A DNA stretch of 31,554 nt from Monosiga brevicollis MX1 (lineage: Eukaryota > Opisthokonta > Choanoflagellata > Craspedida > Salpingoecidae), in the NCBI RefSeq assembly GCF_000002865.3, contig NW_001865051.1:15277-46830 (forward strand), in the 5' to 3' direction. The position numbers were made by a program, and so were the translations under genes. The notes under the pieces are model-generated. The model made no database searches. It was not told the DNA's origin and saw nothing but the letters and a program-made list of their open reading frames with translations. How positions within the stretch are numbered: the first letter of the stretch is position 1; each line of letters opens with the position of its first letter. Positions 20,095 through 31,554 of the stretch are shown here, piece by piece.

Positions 20095-20181
20095 CATGTT
20101 GTCAGCAAAAAAACAGCATAACAACCAGTTTTTTTCGTTTTTTGCTCAAACTTTGAAAAAAAAAAAAAAAACAGAGACACC
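19724..20181. other. Intergenic region with CA repeat
   Basis: 3' flank of the four-helix gene and 5' flank of the ARL13-like gene. It carries a perfect (CA)n microsatellite at about 20026-20091 and an A run shortly before the ARL13 start codon. No gene seen. Confidence 0.6.
20026..20091. repeat. (CA)n microsatellite
   Basis: About 33 uninterrupted CA units on the plus strand, roughly 90 bases upstream of the ARL13-like start codon. Confidence 0.97.
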
Positions 20182-22122
20182 ATGTTCTCGTTAATGCAGA
20201 ACGCGGCTCTGTCGTGTCGGGGCACGGGGCAGGCGCCACGCGAGACCAAGCTCATGTTTTTGGGGCTGGACAACTCGGGCAAGACCAGCCTCTTGGCCCT
20301 TCTCAATCGAGGTGTGTATCTCCTCGGCTGCTAAAGCAACAACGTCACCCCGTGCGCCATGATGCCCACGATTTGCTGTCACGCCGTGACCGATACGGGT
20401 AGAACCGCTGAGTGACGTGACCTCGACCATTGGATTCAATGCGGTCAAGCTACGCATCCTTGATCAGCCGTGCGAGGTTTATGATGTGGGTGGCAACGCT
20501 CGCATCCGCGACATTTGGCCCAACTATTTTGCCGAGGTATGTCACCAGCGGACCGTTGCGGAACAACGACATGGTCCAACCTCACACGCCCAGCCTTGAT
20601 CCTGACGCAGCTTTGCCTGCTGACATTGCAACAACGCATAACGGCCCGTGCTGCTGTGTAGGTCCACGGAGTCGTCTACGTGGTTGATGCTTCCGACGAG
20701 AGCCGGCTTAACGAGGCTCGCGACGCGCTCTGGAGTTCCCTTCAACACGACTACCTGTCTGGCAAGCCCGTGCTGGTTCTGGTGCGTTGGATCTCCGACC
20801 TACCCCCTTCCCGTCCCGTGCATGATCGCACCGTGCGCTGCACTGACCGATTTGTTGGCCCGGGTTTTACCTCTTTTGCTCATACCCCTGCTTCCGCAGG
20901 TAAACAAGCGTGATCTAACTGGGAGCATCGATAGTCGTACCATCGCGCAGCGACTGGCTCTTAATCAACTGGGTAAGCACAGCAGCCAGAAGTGTGGAGG
21001 GCCCAACAATCTGCAGCTCTAAGGGCAGCGGCTCTAACCATGCTTGACGCGGCTCATAGCATCAATGAAGAACAAATCTGTACTTCATGTGACCGACTGT
21101 ACCCTGACAGACAGCAAGCGGTCGCGCGTGGCCGTGCTGGATGGCGTATGTGCCATTCTGTCTTGATGTCTTGGTTGACCGCACCTCTGCTTCACTCACT
21201 GCTCTGCTACCATGGTATGGAATTGGGCCGTTTACAGTTTCGCTGGCTGCTACAGCGTGTGGAGGAGGACTTGGAAATACTTGAGCCTCGTCGCCGCGAG
21301 CAGTGTGCTCTTCAAGCCGAACAGGAGGCCCGTGAGAGGTCGGAGAAGCGGGAACGGGTGCGTCAGCAGCGGGAAGCACGGGCGCGCCAGCAAGAGCAAG
21401 ACGAACTTGCCGCACAGCGCCAGGTACAAAAGAGACGATGCTGTGTATAACTTGCATGTAGTTGGGCCCTACCTTGGCACCTGCTTGACTCTATCTGTGC
21501 ACATACAGGCCGAAACGGTGGAATTTTACGTCGCACCGTTGGTCCTGCTTGGTCAGTCCTGTTTGAGCCTTCTCCCCCCAAGCTCGTGCTAACAGCAAAT
21601 GATTCCTCATTCGAGGGGTGGGAAATGATGGTTCACAGAGAGGCTACAAGCTTCCATCCAAGCGAATCCACCCGCAGAGACCCGCCTTGCCTGGGACGCC
21701 ACCAGCGTGCCCTTGTATCGTGCCAGTTTAGAACACGGCTGGCTGACACTGTGCAAGCAAGCACGGCAGGGTGAGGCGTTTGGCTTGGCCACAGTGGCCC
21801 AGGCCATTGCCACCCACTACTGGCAAGCCATCGGTGGCATGGTGGGTCGACCGGTTGCAGTACACCCCAAGCCCGAGAAGAGCCAGTACTACCCTTTGTG
21901 TCTCACGTGTCCCTTTTTTGCCGTTTACGACAGGGCTCAGCACCCCTCGACTGGCTGGAACACGGCCCCTTTCGGCCAGCAGCTCAGGTATGATTGTGGT
22001 CCCCACGACCATCCTCTCCTCGCTTGTTTTGTACTCTCATTTTCTTTGACGTCCAGACCTCGCATGAAGTCTTTTGCGAATTACATCCGCCCTACAAGCA
22101 CTTGCCAGTACACGATGCTTGA
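20182..22122 (+). CDS. ARL13B: ARL13-like ciliary small GTPase with coiled coil, about 358 aa
   Basis: Exons 20182-20311, 20403-20536, 20662-20781, 20900-20972, 21060-21145, 21256-21423, 21509-21551, 21639-21841, 21934-21987 and 22057-22122, with consistent phases to a TGA. It starts MFSLM as human ARL13B does. P-loop GLDNSGKT, switch I (TSTIGFNAVKL), switch II (DVGGNARIRDIWPNYFAE), NKRD base-binding motif, then a charged coiled coil (EQEARERSEKRERVRQQREA) exactly where ARL13B has one, and a further ~115-residue C-terminal part not recognised. ARL13B acts in the ciliary membrane as an Arf-like GTPase and exchange factor for ARL3. The Cys near residue 12 may be an acylation site. The residue normally Gln in switch II is Asn here (Gly in human ARL13B), in keeping with weak GTP hydrolysis. 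The three last exons have the least external support, though their phases agree. Confidence 0.88.
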
Positions 22123-22809
22123 GTACAAGGACCTGTAGCCCAGATGCCTGCTTATTCCCTCCCACTTGACGCCGCTGTGCGGCCAACCCGTTTGGTTTGT
22201 AAATCTTCGAAATGGCTGGGGGGGTTTACACATACGCGCGCCCCAATGCCAAGTTCCTCCTCTTGAAGCCCGGGCGTAATTATATCCGATATACTTTTCA
22301 ATGTGGAGTGCATTGTGGAAAACGGTTGCAAGCTTCCTGACTTGATGAGCAGCCTTCTTCCACAATGTCAAAGCAAAATGAATGTGGTGCCAGGTGAACC
22401 AATGCAGACTTGAGATGAGTGGATTAGAAAAGACACATGGAACCAGAGGCCACATGTTAAGAGTGTGGATGACTGGGTCAAACGCCATGCGCTGACAAGG
22501 TGGTGAGGACGGTGACCACCCAGAAGGGGAGGGCCGCAACTGCACTACCCGCCAACATGACCAAAAAAAAAAAGCACAAAGCTAGCGCGCCAAACTCGCC
22601 GCTCTCGCCATTAGCAAGAGGCCGGCGCAAGGTGCCACGGGCAAGATGGGGTGAAAAAGTAGAAAAGCAGAGGGGAGATCATTACCGAGGCAAAAACATA
22701 ACACCGATGCCTGGGCAACACGGAATGCTGAATGCCTAGAGGGCAGAGTGTGCCTCTTTTCTCAAAAAGAACGGGGCACGGCATACACAAACGTTCAGGC
22801 AGCTCCGCT
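22123..22809. other. Convergent intergenic region
   Basis: Separates the ends of the ARL13-like (plus) and COX5B-like (minus) genes. Only an A run near 22563-22573 stands out; no gene or RNA recognised. Confidence 0.5.
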
Positions 22810-23707
22810 TTACCAGGAGATCTCCTCCTCGGTCTTCTGCAGCTGGAACCACTGGCCATCGGGACCCATGACCGGAGGACCGGCCTTGAGGTTGAAATAG
22901 GTGATGACCTCCGACTCGGGGTCCACTAAGCGAGGACAAGAAGAAAGCAGCCAAGAGTAAGGTGGAGCCAACAGACCAGCGTGCAGAGGGCTGCTGTGTG
23001 ATATGATTTTTTTTTTCTCGGGGGGCAAGGGGGGCCGTCAAAAGAAACAACGCAGCGATACATACCAACGCAGCCAACAATGCGCTCATCCACGTGCGAG
23101 GGGATCATGCGGGGGCTTTCCTTGGTGCCGACGGGGCCCCACTTGAGACCCTCGAGACCGAAGGGATCCTATACAAGTTTTGCAATAGAGCGACATGAAA
23201 CGGTGGTTGAGCCAGGATTCGAGTCACGTTTGTTAAAGAGGACATGGGCCATAGGCACAGGGTCAACGGCCAAGCCTGACCCTGGATACACACAGCAGAG
23301 CACATTAACACACCGAGTTGCCCTTGGCCATCTCGATCATCTCCTTGCGCTCCATGCCGGTGGCCTGCTCCCAGTTGTCAGGGATGCGGCCCTCAACGCC
23401 GTGCTCGACGGTGGCGGGGTCAGCAGTCTCAATAATGGCTGAATAAAATTGAGAGGCAAAGAAAGGCAACAGGGCCCAGCCAGGTGAGCCACAAGCTTAC
23501 AACAGTCGAGGCGACAAGTGTCCCAGAAACGAATCCGAAGCTGCTGCTGCTGCACAACAGGATACAAGAACGCAAAGACTCACTCTTGCGAAGAGCAGGG
23601 TCGACAGCGGGGGCCTGGTCAGCCTTGAGAGCACGAGCCACGGTCAGAGAGCGGGTCGAGCGGGCCACGAGACCGGCGCTACGACGGAGAACAGCAGCAG
23701 CCATCAT
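22810..23707 (-). CDS. COX5B: Cytochrome c oxidase subunit 5B-like (yeast Cox4 family), 155 aa
   Basis: Exons (minus) 23707-23584, 23438-23314, 23168-23066 and 22925-22810, phases consistent, stop at 22812-22810. The N-terminus (MMAAAVLRRSAGLVARSTRS) is an Arg-rich amphipathic mitochondrial presequence. The mature part has the family landmarks QATGMERKEMI, DPFGLEGLKWGPVGTKESP and RIVGCVG. It would be a nuclear-encoded subunit on the matrix side of respiratory complex IV. In most relatives the C-terminal domain binds zinc through four cysteines (VGCxC/G.. and RCPxCG). Here only the cysteine of VGC remains, and the CPxCG region reads GPPVMGPDGQWFQL, so the zinc site seems lost. A second Met follows the first directly; either may start translation. 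Confidence 0.85.
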
Positions 23708-24773
23708 CTTGTCGGATTTAGGAGAATGAAGAGGAAAAAAAAACGGTCTAATAGGGCGAGAGTGCGATGCGCAGCAAACAGATCAGCTCAAACAGCGCTC
23801 CTCCTATAGCATTGGCCACATTCGGGTACCAGGCACGGCAAAAAAAAAGCCAGCTGCAAGCAAGCCGCCAAACGTCTCTTCCATCCCCGCTGTGCGCCTG
23901 GCGACTCGAGGTTACACACTGACCCGACCCTCCTGAACCAACAACGGTCAGCTCAACCAGCCCCCTCAATCAGCAACCTGATCATGCCAAGACAAGCAGT
24001 CCCCTCATCAACCAGACCCACTGAACATGATCCCTCTCCGTGTTAACCCCATGTCCCAAAGGCGCTGCCATTTCACTCACTCTCGCTCTCTCTCTCTCTC
24101 ACACACACACACATAGACGTACTCGTGACAACAAAGAAATACCAAAGAGACAACCGCTAAAACCAAGGCCGTGAGGTCAGAGAATGGAGCAAGGTGGCCA
24201 GGTGCTTAGTGTTGAAATAAAGCCATATGTAGAGATGTGTTTCATTGAGAAACAAAAGAACCTTTCGCCACGGAGAACAAAAGAAACACTCCACACGCAC
24301 ACACACACACACACACAGAGCTGCTGGCCGCGATGCAAGGCAAGTGAATTTGTTGTATAGCTGAGGTGCTGATTTTTCCATCTTGCTTCATTGTAATTTT
24401 TGTTTGACTGGCAATGAGGTATTCTCGAACAACAGCCGTTCCCAACGCTTATCCGCTCTCCTCGTATTTTTTATTCTTTACTTTGAAGAGGTACGTACCA
24501 ACTTGCTCTTGCAACACGGAGAGATGACTCCAGCGCACAGCTCCGTCGTCGGGCGATGGGGGCAAGACACTGGCGCGGGAGCCGTCTGGCTGTGGCCAGG
24601 CTTCATTTGTTGGGGTTGGGATACAAACGTTTTGCCCGCGGGGCTGATGGTGTGATTGTGACGTTGGATCTTTGTTTCTTTCCTGGTGACATTCTCTTCG
24701 CGGTTGCTGACACACACGCTGTGCGTACACAAACACACCTCAGCAACGATCCGACACGTCAACAACAGCAGAC
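23708..24773. other. Divergent intergenic region between COX5B and OCIAD1
   Basis: About 1 kb holding both promoters. A CT-then-CA repeat lies at about 24085-24113 and a CA repeat at 24298-24317. A good plus-strand donor (GAAGAG then GTACGT) at about 24490 may end an untranslated first exon of the OCIAD1-like gene. No coding gene is supported. Confidence 0.5.
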
Positions 24774-25830
24774 ATGCAAGCCACGCAGCCAGCCCGCCCC
24801 GGTCCAGGCGGTGTATTAGGACCCAACTACGTACCCACAGCACGTGAACAAGAGGTTTTGAGCAATTGCAAGCGCGCCAGCCTCACTCGCGGTGTGGTCG
24901 GTGCTGGCTTGGGCGCCGCACTGGCTCATGTCGGTTCGTCTTGCACCGACCGACGTTTGCGCGTGGCCTTGCCCCTCAACCTATCATACCTCACTCCTTA
25001 TTCATCCCCACCTTCCCGCTTTCGTAGTCATGATGCGCCGCCAGCCTCGTCCAACCAATCTGACCCTCGCAGCCTGGTATACGGGCCTCGGGGCTTTTGG
25101 CTTTTACGCTGGAGTTGCAAGCTACCAGACACAGTGCATCCGCCAAATCCTTGAGCTGTCCGACTCTCCCATGGCTGATGAGTTGCGTGCCTTTATGAAT
25201 GCTGCCGAGCACGCTCCAGGACGCCACGCCTCACCAGGCGCTACCAGCACACCAGCCCCTACATACTCAACCATGCCGCAATCCGGCTACGGTTCTGCCT
25301 CCCAGCAGCTGGAACGAGAGCAACCAGCCCAGGCTGCGCCACCCGCACGCTACCAATACCCCTACCGTCAACAGCAGCAGCAACAACAGCAACCCGTGCC
25401 CCCGCAACCTACTGAGACCCTGTACAGTGACGAAAATGACTGGGCTGAACGGGCCCCACAAGCCCACGCCGTCGTTTCGAACAACACGACCAATGGAGCG
25501 CCCGCCGCGCCTGCCTCACCCTACACCGCGCTTCGGGAACAACAGCGTAGTCAATGGGCCACGCCCGCCTCTGCTTCACAGCCTTCACAGCAACCCAACC
25601 CCTATGCACGGGCGCCACCACCAGCAGCATCACCATATCACCAACCACAGCACCCTGAGCAGTCGCAACCCGACCAGTATTGGGGCGGTGCTCAATCGCC
25701 TGCACAGCCGCCGGCCTCCAACTATGGAGATCTCCACCAAGACCCCAGTCAACCACGGCCAACGTCTCCCTTGGACCGTCAACGCCTGACGCCGCGCTTC
25801 ACCAAGTATGGCGATCCCATTGATGAGTAG
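24774..25830 (+). CDS. OCIAD1: OCIA-domain protein (OCIAD1-like), about 320 aa
   Basis: Two exons, 24774-24933 and 25028-25830, joined in phase 1 through a GTTCGT donor and a TTTCGTAG acceptor. Residues about 20-115 match the OCIA domain: PTAREQEVLSNCKRAS, two hydrophobic segments (VVGAGLGAALAHV and WYTGLGAFGFYAGVASY), then QTQCIRQILELSDSPMADELR. In animals OCIAD proteins are mitochondrial inner-membrane/endosomal proteins linked to respiratory complex assembly and JAK/STAT signalling. The rest is a long Pro/Gln/Ser-rich disordered tail with a Q8 run, ending RFTKYGDPIDE; the KYGD ending is also found in animal OCIAD1. The tail makes it longer than the human protein (245 aa). Confidence 0.85.
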
Positions 25831-26052
25831 CTACCGACATAGACCTTATCCTGCAAAACGGTGCGCCTGGCCTTCATTCATGTCCAACCCTTTCCCGAAT
25901 TGACAATGAGAACATGCTTTGAGCTTTGAGACTTGAATATTTTGCATTCGATTGCTTTGTGTTTAAAGGGATGTCAAGGAATGGTTGTGCGCGACGCACA
26001 CAAGGCAACTCTCTCCAGAGCGGCCCGTTGCCTCCCCGGATAGACCATGCGC

Positions 26053-29542
<3,490 letters not shown>

Positions 29543-30249
29543 GACGTCGGTGTGCGTGTTGGTCTTCGGCTACATTCACATGAGCATGTTTGGATCAGCA
29601 CACACGCACATACAGACACACACAGACACAGAGAACAAGCCTCAAGACCTGAACGAGCGATACACACAGCCGCCGCCGCCGCCACTGCCGTTGCCGCCGA
29701 AACTTGATCAAGTCAGTGACTTACCTTTACTGCACGAAGAAGAAGAAAATGCCGTGTGGCGCTGTGGGATGTGACGTCGAACTTCGACGTTGGGCACCCA
29801 CGCGCACACAACGTGAGCCGTTTGGATGACACTGGAGTGTGACTTTGGTCGCACTTTGTGACATGTAAAGTGTGGTCAAGTGTGACTTGTGGGTGACGAG
29901 CGGAATGTGATATAGGTTGAACGAAGGTTTTTGGGTGTAAAATGATACAACTTTGCAAACGAAGATTTGGAGCCGATTCTGGTCACAACACCTGTTTCAA
30001 CCCGCTGAGCTGAGAAAAGGAACACACTTCTCACCGCATTCGCCATCTGCATTCAAAAACGTGAAAGGCCTTGCAGCGATGCGAGCAGCACACGCAGCAC
30101 ACACGCAGACGACAACTGGCGTTTCAGGTCAGGTGTCCACAGAATCTGAGCCACCCTGTCATGTCTTTGGCTTCTTTTTCCTGGATGCTGCATCCCTGAT
30201 GGGCTTGATCTAGCGCTCGACCAGAGCTTTGCACTCGGGTGACACTTAT
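29543..30249. other. 5' region of the helicase gene and 3' flank of CCDC25
   Basis: Contains a likely 5'UTR intron of the helicase (minus, 29724-29569: donor AAAG then GTAAGT, acceptor GAATGTAG). Further upstream, about 29830-29900 holds several GTGTGACTT / GTGACA-like repeats that may be promoter elements. No gene is supported. Confidence 0.45.
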
Positions 30250-31493
30250 TTACATAAAGTCATCCTCATAATCCTCGACTGAGACAGTTTGGTCCTTGTT
30301 GGTTGACATCTTATCGTCCTTCATCAGGGAAGAATATGACCTGCGTGCAACCCACCATCATGATCAGAGGGCTGTAAATTCACGGCGAGCGCGTTGGTCC
30401 CAGAAACTGGGTCCGAACGTACTGCAATTCTTTCATGCGTTCACGCTCAGCCTTCTCGTCCGCCTCGCGCGCGCGCTGGGCGGCCTCACGGCCCCTGCAA
30501 CGGTCACAATAAGTGCGGCAGGCAGATGTACCGCAAGCAAGGTGAGTGCACCACAAGAAGAGCGAGAGTCTTGTGTCATAAGCTATAATGGCGCGACGCA
30601 CTTTTGTCGGCGCACGTCTCGCTGCTGGCGAGCGGCTTGCTCGGCGCGCAAATCGGGATACCGTTCATCCTGAGTCGAATCGTGAGAGCACAATGAGGAC
30701 GACAGAGCACAATGAGGATGACAGAGCACAATGAGAACGACAGAGCCACCCGTGTTGCTGCAACATGCACGTCCAAAAAGAACACAAACCATTGTCTTCT
30801 TAAAGGCGTTGATCACGGCATTTTCGCGCTTCTCAACCAAAAACTTTTTAACCTGCAACCCCGCAACCAACCCGAGAGCACCCGGTTGGCGATGAGCGGC
30901 TGCATCGAGGAGTGGAAAGGCAGTGCTCACGGCACACCAGGTAGCCCTGAATCCAGACAGGGGCGTGGCTTACCTCGCGGTTGTTGTGAAAGCCAACCTG
31001 GCCGACCGCCATGTCAGAGGTCTTTTTCAGGTTGGACCATGGCGTGTACACCACGGACACGTTGTTTTTCTTGTTGCCTGCGTAGCATCATGCCCCCAGC
31101 CCCCGTTCAAGAAATACAAAACACAAGGTGTCCGCCAATGAGACCAGAGGCCTAGATCCGGATTCTTGCCAGTCTTGCATCAGCAACGTTGTACATACCC
31201 TCGATGCTGTTGGCCTTGACGAGCTGGCAGCACTGGTAAATGAGTTCTTCTGGCAGATCCTTCCAGCCCTTGATGGTGCCTTCTGGCAACCGCACGTAGA
31301 CGTGGGCTGAAGACAGCTTGTCAACGTGAAACCTACCAGGTGCAGCGTGGCGAGTGTTGAGACAAGGACAGCCCAACCCAGGTGTGGGGCATCCAAGCAG
31401 CATACCAGAGGTCATCAGACCAGCCATAGCTGATCAGGTCTTCGTTTTCGACCTTGTCTTTGCCCATGTAGATGAAATAGGTCGTGCCCTCGA
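30250..31493 (-). CDS. CCDC25: CCDC25 orthologue, NFACT-R/DUF814 family (5' end not resolved)
   Basis: Exons (minus) 31493-31406, 31332-31199, 31077-30974, 30852-30790, 30669-30602, 30494-30423 and 30340-30250, phases consistent, TAA at 30252-30250. The protein matches human CCDC25 along its length: [103 protein letters not shown], a charged coiled coil, [14 protein letters not shown] and an acidic EDYEDDFM end. The family shares the NFACT-R domain of ribosome quality-control factors; in mammals CCDC25 has also been reported as a membrane DNA sensor. The usual MVFYF start is missing, so the first exon probably lies right of the window; a local start at about 31521 through the acceptor is a weaker alternative. 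Confidence 0.93.
30686..30742. repeat. 19-bp minisatellite, three copies
   Basis: Three direct copies of GAGCACAATGAGGAYGACA (30686-30704, 30705-30723 and 30724-30742) inside a CCDC25 intron, differing at one or two bases. Confidence 0.9.
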
Positions 31494-31554
31494 CTACGCC
31501 ATCGAACGCGTGTGCGCACATCAACCCACACCAAGCACATCAAATCCAAAGCAT

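Noticed and set aside
19724-20306. Minus-strand open frames with long Cys-Val runs
   Set aside because: Translation of the (CA)n microsatellite and neighbouring low-complexity sequence.

Overview
This is nuclear DNA from an intron-rich, moderately GC-rich unicellular eukaryote, most likely a choanoflagellate of the Monosiga type. The inference rests on small genes with many short GT-AG introns, a ciliary ARL13-type GTPase, an OCIA-domain protein and a CCDC25 orthologue (gene content shared with animals), a large expansion of ankyrin proteins, and a Sanger-style assembly gap beside a CT microsatellite. No rRNA, tRNA, CRISPR, virus-like or transposon sequence was recognised.

Left part (1-14454), all on the minus strand: three ankyrin loci that share one distinctive N-terminal exon. 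ANK-1 (5' part only, 1-1185) is built from ~220-bp exon+intron tandem units. ANK-2 (3919-10331) can be spliced on paper into 24 exons encoding an 879-residue protein with 23 complete ankyrin repeats plus a partial one, nearly all as one repeat per 99-bp phase-0 exon with GTCAGY donors. The third gene (11538-14388) joins the same leader and ankyrin repeats to a helical region, a kinase C-lobe-like segment and a complete PARP catalytic domain with an H-Y-E triad. Two small related genes (2525-2962 and 11202-11429) each sit upstream of an ankyrin gene, so the pair (small gene + ankyrin gene) looks like a duplicated unit. This cluster is the most unusual part of the window.

Middle (14455-18285): a short helical hypothetical gene sharing a 66-bp divergent promoter with the PARP gene, an intronless bacterial-looking short-chain dehydrogenase, a Cys-rich hypothetical gene, then CT-rich microsatellite and a 163-bp run of N.

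Right part (18286-31554): ordinary host genes with well-resolved exons: a four-helix membrane protein with NPF endocytic motifs (+), an ARL13-like GTPase (+), a COX5B-like cytochrome oxidase subunit (-), an OCIAD1-like protein (+), a DDX5/Dbp2 RNA helicase (-) with a 1.1-kb intron between motifs V and VI, and a CCDC25 orthologue (-) running off the right edge. Exon coordinates were worked out by hand from splice sites and reading-frame phase; there is no transcript support.
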